Positions 1 through 24,290 are shown, counted from the first letter of the stretch. The stretch: 64,000 nucleotides of DNA from Geotrypetes seraphini (GCF_902459505.1 NC_047096.1:2294001-2358000), one strand, 5' to 3'. Made by a program: numbers and translations. The notes: a model not told the origin generated them from the letters alone.

Positions 1-92
1 GTGCATGCAAATAGATCTTATGCATATTCATTGGGGAAATCCTGAAAACCCGACTGGATTGCGGCCCTCGAGGAGGGACTTTGACACCCTTG
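1..92. mobile_element. hAT foldback MITE, family A, cut by window edge
   Basis: Right half of the palindromic element found whole at 5127-5299: same ATGCATATTCATTGGGGAAA core and AGGAGGGACTTTGA end. The left half is outside the window. Confidence 0.7.
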
Positions 93-189
93 ATATAGAC
101 ACATGAGGGGTGTGAGGGTCTCATAAGGACACGAGAGATTATGAGTGAGGAGAGAGAGTGAGCATTTGTCTTGTGTGTAGATACATAAG

Positions 190-560
190 AGTTAGGGTCT
201 CATTTATTTATTATAAAAAAATTTCCGCTTATCGACTAGGTGGACTGCAATTTTCACGTACATAAAATGTACAAATTCTATATCTCTTAAACAAAAAGTA
301 AAAACCTCAAAACCCTCATTTCAAGATTCAGTCTTTGTAGACATCTTATTTATGAAATGCTCTGACAATAGATGATTTTTCAGCAGTTTTTTAAAAAGAT
401 TTAAAGTCAGAACAAAATCTTGCATTTCACTATCTTGGGCCAGCTACCAAAATTGCTGCCATCCAGGTCTTTTTAAAATGAGTATGATCAAGGGACAATC
501 TCATTGTAATTTGTGAGCGTAATTCACGATTCAGCATCAGCTCCTATGGTACCTCCTTGT
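190..560 (-). mobile_element. L2-like LINE 3' fragment
   Basis: Minus strand translates in broken pieces resembling the C-terminal tail of L2-type LINE ORF2 (LNLFKKLLKNHLL), followed by an A/T-rich 3' end. Degraded, no tail repeat seen. Confidence 0.45.
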
Positions 561-1571
561 ACAAAGAGAGAGCGAGGGTCTCGGGAACATTTGAGAAGGG
601 ACTAGATTGGTATAGGTTAAGATATATGTAGCATATTTTATTGAACAGGCAGTATATATTTTTAATCTGTCAGTTTCTTTCTGCTCTTTGAGGCTCTCCT
701 GCCCCAGGAATCTTTTTTATAGCTTGTTCTGGTCATTGCCCATTCATGGACTATATATCTGCCTCCACAGCTCCCCCTGCTGGCAGGCTTCAGGAGCACA
801 AACTCAACCTAAGGGCTGCCATGTGGCTGGAGTTGAAGTGGACCTGGGGCATTTACCATCAAAAGACCTAAACTGGCTAAAGTCTCTAAAGTCTGCTCCT
901 GTTTTTCATACAGAGGGTGTTTTGCAGGGCAAAGATTGAATTTTTACAGCTTTAGCAGTTAGATAAACTGGGTTCTCTCTTTAGTTCAACTTCACCTATT
1001 AATCCACCTTCTCTCTGATTCTTCCTGAATGCACTGTAAGCTCCCCAGAGAAGGGGCCATGTCTCACACCTATCTGTGCAGTGGCTGTCAGGTGTGTGTG
1101 GTAGTGCTTAACACACACACCTGACAGGTTTGTTAATAGTGAAGTAGAAAGACACTTGTATAACTGAACAGAATACACGAAGCTCTCCTGAAGCAGAGGT
1201 CAGTCTTCTTTAAAGAGCTTACTGACTGGACTGTAATGTTTCCTGAGAACCTGGAAGAGGCTGGTACAACATCCACCAGTTGCAATTGCAAGGCAGATGC
1301 AGAAAAGGATTAAACGAGCTTGTTTGGAACTTGTGAAAATCACTTTCTGTGTAATTGGAAGGCGAAAGAGGATTTTGCATTCTAGGTCAGTCTGTTCCTT
1401 CCCCCCCCCCCCCCTTTCAATGCAAAAGCTGGACCTCAGACATGCTGGAAAACCACTTCTGAACCGGTGCAGTGGAGCACAGGAGGAGAGGGAGGGGGTA
1501 GTTCTGGAGGCAGATTCCTTCTTAGACCCAGATTTCACTGGAAAGCTAGAGCTCTCCAATGAGCCACTTAC
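561..1571. other. Intron/3' side of ETNK2, mostly unassigned
   Basis: No exon recognised here. The expected last ETNK2 exon (residues after FNFS) was looked for on the minus strand and not found. A small hairpin lies at 1085-1127 and a C-run near 1401. Confidence 0.4.
1085..1127. repeat. Perfect short inverted repeat
   Basis: Arms CTGTCAGGTGTGTGT and ACACACACCTGACAG are perfectly complementary around a loop of about 13 bases. Could be a relic of a transposon or a GT-repeat foldback. Confidence 0.6.
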
Positions 1572-4500
1572 CTGGAAAAATTAAACTGGATTTTGGAAAA
1601 TCTGGATTGAATCAAACCCCAAAGTCCCCAGAAGAAGTGTCCAGCCTGCGGAAAGGGAGAGAACCAGGATCACTTTGATAAAGGGAATGATACTGGTCTT
1701 ATAAATAAACACACTACACAGACACTCAAGAATACGCCATTTTACTGTTTTGCAGCGTGACTGAAAGTTGCCAGGACCTTTTCCCTACTGCTCCGGTGGA
1801 GGAGGGCAAGAAATGAGCTATCCTCAAATTGCAGGTCATTCCCCTGGGTGCACATTCATTAACCACATTCATTAACCAGGATTCCTGGAATCCTGAGCAG
1901 AAAGCCAGGGGTAGTGGCTGATTCTCTAAGGTATAAAGGTTTCTAGATAATACTGGGTCATTGAGGACAGTTAGCCTTGGAGGTGAGGCACAGGGAAGAG
2001 TGCACGGGCAAAAGAGAAGGATGCCATCAACAGAAGACACAACCCAGTCGCAGATACCCATAACATCTCTTTAAAAAAGCAAAGTTGACTGAGCTAGAAA
2101 ATGAAATGGGGGTGAGAAGGGACTCATTAAAGTAAGAATGGGGAAACCAATCGCACTTACCAAGGCAAATGCATTCACTTGGACATAGAGAATTGCCAGT
2201 TCTGAACTGGTCACCTCGCCTCCCGCCTGGCTCAGCTGTTTGTACATCTTCAGGTAATGTCCGAGCCACTGCATCTGCAGCTCTTTGCTGGGGAACAGAC
2301 TAAAGTCTACGTCACTCACTCCTGGAAACAAGAGAGAAGTGATGAGCAAAGAGGGAGATGACAGAAGGGCGAAGGAGCAGAGACTCACTCACCTGCAAAC
2401 TCATTGAAGTGATTCCCAATGTCAAATGCCTGGTAATTATATCCCACGTACTCATAGTCAATGAAGCGCACGTAACCTGCAGGAGGCAGAAAGAGGTCTG
2501 CGTTTACTCTACTCTCATAGTGACACAATTGAAAAGTGCATTGGCCAGAGTGAGAGAGCCTTGAGACTAGATGGACCATGCCATTCTCTCGGTGTCATCT
2601 GTTACTATGCTCACTCATCTTCTCATCAGCCACCAGCTCTTACTGGTAATCTAGGGGAAGTCGAGAAACCCCATTTTCCTCTCTACATTGTCAATCCCAT
2701 GACAGTCTCCATGGGAAAAAGATTCCCTAAATGTGCCCCTCTTCCTCCTTCCCTTATTGTGGGTGCTCTGAGGCTGGCACCCTCTGGAGAGAGCAGGGTC
2801 CACCCACCTTCCTCTTCATTGTAGATGACATTCTTGCATAGCAGGTCATTGTGGCAAAGCAGTATGGGAGAGTCAAGCGCAGACAGATATTTTTTCATCC
2901 AGGCTAGTTCCTCTTCTAGAACATGCATAGGTGGCACTTCCGGAGGGAGCCTATGGGAAAGAGGAAACACCATCATGACCCTTCTCCACAGCTCCTGGCC
3001 TTCACTCTGCTCTCATGTCTGGCTCTGCCTTCCTGATAGACAGTGGAACTGCCCATCCGGAGATACTTAATGCAAGCTGAAGGAGCCCTACCTGACTCTA
3101 GGATTCATCCTTCTGGCCCAACCCCTTATGTTTCAAGTTTCTTTAGAGTTTCTACCCCTTATGTCAAATTTAATATCTGGATGGCTTACATTCTTAAAAT
3201 ACAAGGGGAAGAGAAAGGATTAAATGTTTAGCGTCTAAAGGGTGATCAGGATAATATTTGTTGTAGCTAATGTGTAAACCGCATAGTTTTATGGGGTATA
3301 TAAATTGTTAAAGTGTAATGATGGGCCATGGAGGGAGAAAGGGTGAATTACAGTGTGGTGGGAGGAGGTGGCTGGTGCTCTCTGAAGTGCAATGCTGGGC
3401 ATCTCCACGGCTTCCAACCACCACCATCCAAGTTTATTAAAATCTTGTCCCGCACCATGGACAGTCCTTCTGGGCGGCTTACAACCTAAAATCTGGTGAT
3501 ACATACTGTAGAATAAGAATCTCACATTTCACATATACAGAAATTTAGGGTAATTTGAACAACAAACTTTGATAGTAAAGGGTGGTTTTATGTTTTGCAG
3601 AACTCATAAATCTTTATCTTCATCTTATATCTTTACGATTTATAAGCGTCTTCAAATAAGAACGTTTTAAGATCATTCTTAAACTTGTCAAGTGTTCACT
3701 AATCTTATAGATACTGATAAGGAATTCCAAAGTTTGGGACCCGTTACTGAAAAAGTAGCCATTGTCACGTGTTCATGCACAATTTCTTGATATGTTGGGA
3801 TTCTGAGGCGGTTTTGAGTTTCTGACCTAAGAGATCTTGATGGTAAATATGGGTTTAATAGACGCTTATGGTACAGTGACTCTACAACCAATAAAAGAGT
3901 TTTCTAAGTAATTTGATGATGTAGAGGTAGCCAGTGGGCTTTCTTCATTGAAGAGATTATATGATCAAATGTCCATTCTCCCAGCATCCCTGACCACACA
4001 TCACCTCTTTTTATTGCTTATATTTAGGGTTATATACTATTACTGGTACATTTTATTGTAAATTTAAGTCTTTGTGTGCATCTATGTTCAGTAGATCTAA
4101 AATTAAGTTATTGTCTGTGGGTTATAGAAAAAGTTACAGCACTTGGACAATATGAATATCACATCAAAATATGCCACAGAAAAGAAAATTGCTTAAAATA
4201 GCCAAAAATAGGGTATAAATATATTGAAAGGAATTTTAGTGTGATCACAAGTGTATGAAAAAAACGAATCGGTCTCTCTGTTCATGTTTAATCACAACAC
4301 ACGTCTCGGGCTATATTTCACAATATGGACCATGTTTCAGGAGGCCACGAATATCGATAGTCACAGTCAAAATTCCTATCCTATGTATGTTCCTCACCTC
4401 TGAAGATTAACAGTAAATGGAATGGTGTCTATAAAGCTAACATCAGAGCCTGAGCCCCGGGATTCACCTTTCTAGCCTTTCCTTTGATGGACTACAGGGC

Positions 4501-7500
4501 AGGGTCAATGAGAAAGACCTCCAGAGCACCTGCAGTCTCTCCTTACCTGGGGCTGTCCTGGTTCCCCACAGAGAATTCACGTCTAATGAAGGCCAAGTAC
4601 TTGTGGAGTCTATACCAGAGGTCAGCTTTAGGGCACTGACCATTGGCAATGGGAATACTGTGAAATTTTGCCACTTCTTGTGCTATCAGCCTGAAAGAAG
4701 TGAGATGACACATTGTGAGTCCCAACCCAATTGTATCAGCCTTGTCCCTGTCCCTAGTATTGGTCCCACCTGAAGATATGTTGCTCTCGGACATGCTCAG
4801 GTCCCAGTGCCGTTCCCCGTGTGAACTCATAGCAAAGGCCATTGGTGAAGGTACAGTGTAGTTTGGGGGCACACCCATGGGCATTAAGGAGTAGAAAGCT
4901 CTTCACCTCATTTTCGTGGTCTACTAACACCTCTGTCTTGTTTCCATAGACACGGATGAGCACCGCATCATCCATTTCCTCCTCCAGGTAACAAGCTAGG
5001 AGCTTATTGGTAAGACCTTCAGTAAAGAGCTGAGAAACCAGAACAAGAAAAGTTTACAGGCTTGCCCCTCCCCACATACATATGCAAAAACATGCAAATA
5101 CACAGTCACCTTTCCTCCAGTTAAACCAGGGATCTCAAAGTCCCTCCTATAGGGCTGCAATCCAGTCGGGTTTTCACGATTTCCCCAATGAATATGCATG
5201 AGATCTATGTGCATGCACTGCTTTCAATGCATATTCATTGAGGAAATCCAGAAAACCCGACTGGATTGTGGCCCTCAAGGAGGGACTTTGAGATCCCTGA
5301 GTTAAACGATTTCCAAAATATCCAGCATCCACTTTAAAGAACATTACATTACATTAGTGATTTTTATTCCACCATTACCTTGCGGTTCAAGGCAGATTAC
5401 ATAAGAGGTTATCTGGACATTTTCAGAAGAGTTACAGAGTTGAGCGGGTTACTTGTGGGGATTGAAATGCTTCCTGCAGAGTTAGTTTGTTTTGATGGAT
5501 TTCTTGAATAGCAGGGTTTTTATTTCTTTTCTGAAAGTTTTGTAGTCTGGCGTTGTGATCAATAGATTGGAGAGTTGGTAGTCTAGTTTCGCTGCCGGCA
5601 TGGCCAGTAGGCCATCATACATTTTTTTGCGTTTGACGTCTCTGATTGGGGGGGGTGTGAATGGTGTTTGAGTTCTCCTTTGCCATGTTGTGTCAGTTTG
5701 GATAAGGCGGTCAAGTAGGCTGGGCTGTCTCAATTGATTGCTTTAAATAGTAGACATTAGAATTTGAATAGTATTTTTTGCTTGTATTGGGAGCCAGTGT
5801 GAGTCGAGCTATGCGGTGGTGATGTGGTTGTATTTCTTCAGTGAATACATCAGTCTCAGAGCTGTGTTTTGTACTGTTTGTAGTTGTTTTATCATGACTG
5901 TGGGGCAGGGGAGATAGACGATGTTGCAGTAGTCTAGAAGTCCTAGGACTAGGGATTGGACCATGAGCTAGAATTGTTTTCTCAAAGAATTTTTGGATTT
6001 GCCTTAAGTTTTTCATGACTGCGAATGACTTCTGTAATGTTTTGTTGATTTGTGGTTGCATGGTACAGCCTCTGTCTATCATCACTCCCAGAAGTCTAAG
6101 GGTGGGTTGAATGGGGTATGTGATTGAGTTTATTACTAAGTTTGTTATGGTTGGGTTTTATTTTTTTTTGAGAAGTATAAATTTTGTTTTGTCTGGGTTC
6201 AGCTTTAATTTGTGTTCTTTCATCCATGTAGCCACTGTTTCTACTTTTCTATGTAGTGTGTCTGTCATGGAGGATGTTGGTTGATCAAAAGGAAGGAGGA
6301 TGGTGATGTTGTCTGCATAGCTATAAGAGGTTAAGCCTAATTTGTCTAGGCAGGTGCCGAGGGATGCAATGTAGAGATTAAGGAGTGTTGGGGATAATGG
6401 CGATCCTTGGGGTACGCAGCAGGGGTTGGACCATGGTTTAAATTTTTCTTTGTTTGTCTTTACTTTACTCTGTAGGTCCTGGATTGTAGGAATCCTTGAA
6501 ACCATGTGTGCACCTTTCCTGTGATTCCTATTGTTTCTAGTATTTGTAGTAGGATGTCATGATCTAACAGGTCAAAAGCTGTGGTGAGATCTAGTTGTAT
6601 AATCAGCATTTTTTTTTTTTTTTTTTGCCTGTGCTGAGGTGTTGTGTAGCTGTGTCTAGGAGGGAACCTAGTAGTGTCTCTGTGCTGTAATTTGTTCTGA
6701 ACCCAGTGCAAAGGGTTGTCTGATAGAAATATCTCAAGAAATGTCTGGTCCTTACTGGAGTGAGTGGCTTACTGTCTCCCTGTACCCACCTCTAACCCAC
6801 ACAACTCGCTGCATCTTCTAACACTCATCAACATTTTTCGATCTTAGCTCAGCCTATCATCAAGTTTCAATGAGAGCGAATTCTTCCAAGTGCAGGAATT
6901 AGAGGTGCTGGAGGCCACATTCACTGATTTCTTCCTAGGTGTTAAGATCAGAACCTACTTGACTACCCCTGAGGTACGCTCTTAGATCCCACATGTTGGG
7001 TCAAGTGTCTTTGGAAGAGTTCTTTGTCATTGAAACTTGACTCGACAGTTATTCCAACCCCACTTTTTGGACTTTGAGATGTAAAAGCATCAGATATCTG
7101 AACAACAGGCCATAAAACACGATCTTGCTTGTGGCAGTTTCTCTACCTGGAAGAGTCCAGAACGTTTGTGATGAAGTGTCAGACCGGTGACACTTCTGTT
7201 GTGTTGCTGGGGGAAGGGAGAGAGTTCGTTGATGCTTTCCTTCCAGATAACAGAAGACTTTCCATATCCTAGGGAAGTGCTGCTGACAGTGTCATACCCT
7301 AGAAGTCTGGCACAGCTGCAGCGAGTGCAACATGTGGTTTTAGTTGTGTGCATGTGTGTTGCACAGAGTGCATTGTGTGTGTATAACTCAGAGGAACTGC
7401 AGTTTGTATGTGTGGATACACATATATGTGTCTACCGATCGCCCTCTCAAGAAGTATCGCACACTGTGTGCCAATCTGAGATTCCAGGAGTGCCACAAGA

Positions 7501-8641
7501 CGCTGGAGAGGAGGAGAGACACCAGCTGCCTGCCTACAGGAGGATCCTGTGGTAGTCAGCCAGCGCCAGCGCCTCTTTCCTTCTAACACCCCCCACTGGT
7601 GGCTCAGGGCCCCCTCTGGAGGGCCTTCAATCATGCGCGGATGTTGACCTCGAGCCGCAGCCACCGTAGCTACTCAAAGTCTGCTCTAAGGATTGGCCGT
7701 ATGCATGCACATTTTTTTGCTGCGAGCAACAAGTTCTAAAACCCAGATTTGCAAGTATTTCTGTGAGTAATTCAAATTCAAATCTGTGAGCGAAACTCCT
7801 AGAACATATGAGCGAGTGCTCAGCTACGCCGTTTAGAGGTCAAGTGCAATGTGGGTGTGTATGACTTTGACGTTGAACGAGAGCAACGGTGCCAAGTAAA
7901 CAGGCATTTGGAGATGCAGATCTCCCACCTGTTGCTTCTGAGCAACGAGGCCAAATAAAGGGTTAAATAGGAATACAAATAATCCAGGGATCTACTGTGC
8001 TGAATCCTTCTTCATCTCTGATTTCACGATGCCTCTTTTATAATTTGCCCAGGTATTCGTATTTGGCCAAATAGTAAAAGAAGCTACAGATTGAATGTGT
8101 GTGCGCATTACACAGAGCGAGTGCAACACGTATATAGTGAGTGCAGTGTGTGTGTGTGTTTGGACAAATATCAGGAAATTCTGCTTCACGCAGAGAGTGG
8201 TTGACACCTGGAATGCCCTCCCAGAGGAGGTTATTGCGGAATCGACCGTCCTAGGATTCAAAAGCAAACTAGATGCACATCTCCTTACGAGAGGCATAGA
8301 GGGATACGGGTGACTACATTACGCCAGGTGTTCACCTGGCAGGGCCTCCGCGTGTGCGGATCACCCGACTTGATGGACCGAAGGTCTGATCCGGAGATGG
8401 CGCTTCTTATGTTTGTGTGCAGAGAACGTTTTGCACGCATTGTGTATGCCAGTGGTGCACAGCAGATGTGGAGTACCTTAGTCTGGATTTTCTGTGGGCT
8501 CCAGTCGGGCTTGAGTTCCTGGATCAGCTGCAGAACCCCGGGAAACACATTATTCTCATCCACGCTAATGCAGAGACACTGCAGCCCGGGACCCAGGCCT
8601 GCTACACACAGCTCGGTGTGATCTGGGATCTCCTCCTCCAT
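1572..8641 (-). CDS. ETNK2: Ethanolamine kinase 2 (seven exons visible, 3' end off window)
   Basis: Cytosolic kinase that phosphorylates ethanolamine, the first step of the CDP-ethanolamine route to phosphatidylethanolamine. Coding exons, 5' to 3' on the minus strand: 8477-8641, 4770-5029, 4547-4690, 2808-2950, 2393-2476, 2161-2321, 1572-1645. All have GT/AG sites and phases agree, giving 343 codons plus two bases. The choline/ethanolamine-kinase Brenner motif HNDLLCKN (about residues 223-230, catalytic Asp225) is in exon 4. The metal-binding IDYEY motif (Asp244) and GYNYQAFDIGNHFNEFAG are in exon 5. The start ATG at 8641 follows an in-frame TGA at 8660-8662. Human ETNK2 is 386 aa; the missing part is the C-terminal exon (about 30 residues), for which I see no candidate down to position 1. 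ETNK1 is the alternative paralogue, but the REN-KISS1-GOLT1A neighbourhood decides for ETNK2. Confidence 0.95.
2393..2950 (-). CDS. ETNK2: ETNK2 exons 4-5, catalytic core
   Basis: Exon 4 (2808-2950) carries HNDLLCKN and exon 5 (2393-2476) carries the DYEY and GNHFNEFAG segment. These are the ATP/Mg catalytic motifs of the choline/ethanolamine kinase family. Both are bounded by clean AG and GT sites and join in phase 1. All key residues are present, so the kinase looks active. Confidence 0.93.
3290..3990 (-). mobile_element. L2-like LINE 3' fragment in ETNK2 intron
   Basis: Minus-strand frame contains TFSVTGPKLWNSLSVSIR, the usual C-terminal motif (GPKLWNSLP) of L2-type ORF2, followed by the short helical tail and a 3' UTR. 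Lies in the intron between ETNK2 exons 3 and 4. A/T-rich unassigned sequence follows to about 4380. Confidence 0.65.
5119..5307. mobile_element. hAT foldback MITE, family A, with 8-bp TSD
   Basis: Element 5127-5299 is nearly one long palindrome, starting CAGGGATCTC and ending GAGATCCCTG. It is flanked by perfect 8-bp duplications AGTTAAAC (5119-5126, 5300-5307). An 8-bp target duplication with CAG-type ends is the hAT superfamily signature. It sits just upstream of ETNK2 exon 2. Confidence 0.88.
5340..6725 (-). mobile_element. L2/CR1-type LINE, reverse transcriptase remnant
   Basis: Minus-strand pieces contain LDLTTAFDLLDHDILLQILE and WFQGFLQSRTYRV (RT domains), then PQGSPLSPTLLNLYIASL and YSYADNITILL. 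The catalytic YADD box reads YADN, and the frame is broken into several ORFs (6460-6711, 6158-6505, 5711-6085, 5482-5733). The 3' end has the pentameric TAATG-type tail (ACATTACATTACATTA on plus). 5' truncated and dead. Lies in ETNK2 intron 1. Confidence 0.85.
6726..7679. other. ETNK2 intron 1, unassigned
   Basis: No exon or clear repeat family recognised. TG-rich low-complexity stretches lie around 7340-7430. A short plus-strand open frame near 7440-7530 reads KKYRTLCANLRFQECHKTLE; I could not assign it. Confidence 0.35.
7680..7840. repeat. Interspersed repeat, family B copy
   Basis: Shares TTGCAAGTATTT, AACAAGTTCTAAAA and a 'GAGCGAGTGCTCAGCT' end with copies at 20100-20227 and 56662-56830. 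The ends resemble the AGTGTTCCCTCTAAGC terminus of the hAT-like element at 56939, so it is probably a non-autonomous hAT relative. Confidence 0.5.
8140..8425 (+). mobile_element. CR1-type LINE 3' end
   Basis: Plus strand reads RKFCFTQRVVDTWNALPEEV followed by the FKSKLDAHLL tail, the standard C terminus of CR1-like ORF2. It stops about 50 bp from the ETNK2 exon-1 donor. Confidence 0.8.
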
Positions 8642-8661
8642 CGCACGACTGGACACTTCTC

Positions 8662-9655
8662 ATGTGTTAGGTGCAGAGCAGCAGAAGGGTATTCCCAGTG
8701 CCCCACCCCTGGGTCTGCAAAGGAGGAGCTGGGGGCAATGGGAGCAGTCCCAGTGCACATATGACAGACGAAGCTTTTCCCTCAGCTCCACAGTGAGATG
8801 CTTCCTGGCAAGCCAGGACTTCCCACAGCCACTCAGAATATTTGTACGTATCGGATCTCATTCATATTCAAAGAGTAGAGCAACCAGGACTGCTGTCAAC
8901 AACCCCCTCCCTGTTAAGAGCTCATGTGTCAGTGAGTGACCCAGAATAGCAGGGTGGCATCCCAAGCATTTGCTCTCTGTGCCCACCCCTTGCAACTGTC
9001 CTGATGACCAGGACTGGCTTTGGGAAGTTGCGGTTTGCACAGCACTAGGTAAGAGCACTATTTCGGCATTGTGGAAACCCCAGCTCAGCTGCTGCTTCCC
9101 CTGAAAGGATTGTGTTCAGTATGCCATTGCTCTGGAACACAGAGTTTCTCATGCGTAAAACACCCCCAGGAGTAGGCTTGGGAAAAGGTGTGTACTTGTA
9201 TGTGACTTGTATGTAAGCGTGTTCAGGACATTTTGCTATTATCTTTTATTTATCATTTGTAAATCATTCCCTGTTTATTTAATTGCTGTAAACCGAGTCG
9301 AGCTTTCTTAAAATAATGACTCGGTCTACAAAGTTAAGCTTTAGTTTAGTTTAGATTTATCTTTATCGGAAGTTTTCAAAGCCATCTGTAATGGATCGTA
9401 AACACAGATTCGGATGGATTCCACTGTGATTATTGTGAGCCTCTGGGGTGCTCTGTTTGCACTTCCATTATCACTCTACTATATATGTATGCTATGTTCA
9501 CACATGATTTACACCTGGGTATGTTACAGCTTAAGTCCAGTTGTATTTCATAATAACACGCAGACACTTTCTGTACTTGTTCCTACTGATTGATACCTTT
9601 CCTATTTTAAAAGGAATTCACTTCCAGAGCTTTTTTTTTTTTTTGTTAGGTTGTT
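8662..9655. other. ETNK2 upstream region / ETNK2-REN spacer
   Basis: Contains the ETNK2 5' flank. A LINE 3' tail-like piece lies at 9258-9360 (GTAAACCGAGTCGAGC, then an inverted ACTCGGTCTACAAAG). No gene recognised. Confidence 0.4.
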
Positions 9656-9863
9656 ATGTACACTAGAGAATGACATGGGGACAAATTTTTTCCCGTCTCT
9701 GCAAGCTCCGTCCTCATTTGCACAAACCTCAAACGCTTTAAAATCATAAGTGTTTGAGGCTTGTGCGGTTAAGGCAGAGCTTACAGGAATGGGGCAGTGA
9801 CAAAACTTTAATTCCTGCCGGGACAGAGACAAATTTGTTCCCGTGTCATTCTCTAATTTACAC
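9656..9863. mobile_element. hAT MITE, family C, without internal repeats
   Basis: Element 9664-9855 begins TAGAGAATGACATGGGGACA and ends in its complement (GTGTCATTCTCTA). Flanked by ATGTACAC and ATTTACAC, an 8-bp duplication with one difference. Same termini as 16077-16734 and 62450-62986 but lacks their internal tandem modules. Confidence 0.8.
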
Positions 9864-10189
9864 TGCTCTGACCTGTCTTGTTCCAAAAGAGCAGTGTAAC
9901 AAGTGCTACGTTACGAGAGAACAGATAAGCAGCAAAGAGTCCACACAGTCTGCTCCTCTTTCACTAGAAATCCCCAACCCAGTTCTGGTGATAAGCCCCT
10001 CACACTTACACCTTTATACAGGAACCCCTGACCTGATAATTGGCATCTTTGGCTGTTTTGGGTCTTGCCAGACAGCAGATCAGAGATTGTTGGTATATGG
10101 GACGACCCAATCTATAAACACAAAGTGTGTGTGTGTGTGTGGGGGGGGGTGTTAGAGGGGGCACACAGGTAAGCTGGAGCATTACTCTC

Positions 10190-10510
10190 GGGGTTAGACA
10201 GATTGTGAGCCCACTGGGACAGAGAGGGAAAAATGCTTGAGTACCTGATTGTAAAAACCGCTTAGATCAGTGATTCCCAACCCTGTCCTGGAGGAACACC
10301 AGGCCAATCGGGTTTTCAGGCTAGCCCTAATGAATATGCATGAGAGAGATTTGCATATGATGGAAGTGATAGGCATGCAAATTTGCTTCATGCATATTCA
10401 TTAGGGCTAGCCTGAAAACCCAATTGGCCTGGTGTTCCTCCAGGACAGGGTTGGGAACCACTGGCTTAGATAACCTTGATAGGCGGTATATAAAATCCTA
10501 ATAAACTCGA
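10190..10510 (+). mobile_element. MIR-like SINE 3' part, split by a hAT foldback
   Basis: 10190-10267 (GATTGTGAGCCCACTGGGAC, then ATGCTTGAGTACCTG) and 10464-10510 are the two halves of a SINE tail. The element at 10268-10463 divides them. Confidence 0.7.
10260..10471. mobile_element. hAT foldback MITE, family D, with 8-bp TSD
   Basis: Element 10268-10463 (196 bp) is a near-perfect palindrome starting CAGTGATTCCCAACCCTG and ending CAGGGTTGGGAACCACTG. Perfect 8-bp duplication GCTTAGAT on both sides. hAT superfamily by TSD length and ends. Confidence 0.88.
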
Positions 10511-10864
10511 AACCTGTTTCTCTAATCCTCTTCTTAGCAATGAACAGATCTTCACTTCACAAGCAATTGCTGGACATGTTTTAATGACATTCCTTTGGGG
10601 TTTAAAGATACTACATATTCCTTACGCCTGTAGCTCCAGAGTCCAGCCTGGGAAAAGATCTTCAGCAGAGTTATATGAAGGAACCCAAGAAGCTCTCATT
10701 CTGAAAGGCGTCTGAGCATCTTGTGGCCTAGTTTTCAAGATGACCCACCTAGAACTCCAATTTGCGAGGATTTGGTGGGCTATAAGATTGCACATAACAT
10801 AATGGTTTTGCAGTCCATCAATTCCTCTTCTTGCTGCAATTCCAAGGTTGCCACTAGAGGTCAC

Positions 10865-22815
<11,951 letters not shown>

Positions 22816-22879
22816 CCTGGTACTGTCAGTCAGTCTCTGTGCTAGGGAGCAGTGCCGAAAACCACAAGCAACCTGCTGC

Positions 22880-22886
22880 TTTTATG
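22880..22886 (-). promoter_or_regulatory. REN: REN TATA box
   Basis: Minus strand reads CATAAAAG about 65 bases upstream of the REN start codon, which would put transcription start near 22855. Mammalian renin genes have a TATA box in this position. A long C-run (minus strand) lies just upstream. I did not find a clear cAMP-response element nearby. Confidence 0.6.
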
Positions 22887-22889
22887 CCG

Positions 22890-23615
22890 GAGTTTTCCTA
22901 GGCTGCTGGGGGGGGGGGGGGTTGGACAGGACTTCTGCATCTGGGCTGGACCTCAGTTCCAAGTGAGAAAAAGACGTCCAGCCTTCCAACGCAGGGGGTC
23001 ACCGGCTCCTGTTGCAAATGAAATGTCTGGAGATGTTTAGCAAAAGAATTCAGGATTTTCTATAGCAATGATGCAGGAGTGTTTTGGGAGGGGGCTTAGT
23101 CACACCCCTTCTTAGTTCCTTATTTTTTGGCTAGTTTTGCATTCGAAAACAACCATTAAGGAGCAGAAAGTGTTGCCTAAAGAAGATGAATTTTGAAAGA
23201 GGGCAAAGAGGTCATTACACTTTCTTGAACATATCCATTTCCTATGAGATTTTGGACAGCCAGTTTTAGGTTAGACTAGACATCTGAAGGAGAGGAGGGG
23301 ACTGGCAGTCAGTCACTATGCCAGCTGCAGCCTCGGTGCCCCTCCCTTTGCCCCAGCTTGGGGGGGGGGACTTGAAAGGAAAGGAGGCCCCCTGCTATCC
23401 CCACCCTACCCGTTGTGCCGGGGAGACAATGGATGGGGAGAGATTGTTGCACCTTCATCTCTTCCTTTCCGTTTCCTTCTGCTGATACCTGACTGTTGCT
23501 ATCAGTCTTCTCTCTTCTTCCGTTTTCCGCTCTTTCTCTCGAGAATTCTATCTCTTTTCTTTACTCCAATTGATTTTGTGTATATTGTAAACCTCCCAGC
23601 AGCACTTTGTGCAAT
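22890..23615. other. REN 5' flank and start of REN-KISS1 spacer
   Basis: Holds the proximal REN promoter (a G-run on plus near 22907-22921) and unassigned single-copy-looking sequence. Pyrimidine-rich from about 23450. Confidence 0.4.
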
Positions 23616-24290
23616 TAAACATAGAAACAGAGAACGATGAAGGCATCATTGCGGCCTACAATAAGATTGGGATCAGTTATTACATTAGCAATTAGAATGT
23701 GTAGGACAGAGATCAGAGAGAAGACTATAACATTCCCCTGAAGCTCTGATAAGTGGGGGCTGTCTATTCCAGATTCTGGGGCCCAGGGATTCAAAGATGG
23801 TCCTGAATACTTTTTTCTGTTGAACCTGCTCCCATCTGGCCTATCTAGTCTGCCAACCAGGCCACCCACTATCCCCAACGTACTTGTCCCAAGCTTTCTT
23901 GAATTCAGATACACTTTTTTGTCTCCACCACCTCCACCAGTAGGTTGTTCCAAGCATTCACCACCCTTTCCATGAAAAAGTCCAGAGCTTCCTTTCAAAT
24001 GAAAGAGACTCAACTCATGCGCATTTGCATTACATAGGTATTTAAACGTCTTTATCATATCTCCCCCTTCCGCCTTTCCTCCAAAGTATACAGATTGAGA
24101 TCTTTTAAGTCTGGCCCCATACGCCTTATGATGTAGAATAGATCATCAACCATTTTATTTGCCTTTCTCTGAGTCTGGACCAATTCCATCCTTTTTATAT
24201 CTTTTGGAAGGTGTGGGCTTCAGAATTATACACTATTGACGATATGTCGAGTACTTGCAAATCAATCTATCAATCTCCCTTGCAGCCCCA
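23616..24290 (-). mobile_element. CR1-type LINE 3' region
   Basis: Minus-strand remnants of MIKTFKYLCNANAHELSLFH and the preceding tail coding, with GACAGAGA-type UTR at the plus-left end. Degraded by frameshifts. Confidence 0.7.

Noticed and set aside
7344-7586. Plus-strand peptide with LCANLRFQECHKTLE
   Set aside because: Looks protein-like but I cannot match it to a family, and splice context is weak; left unassigned.
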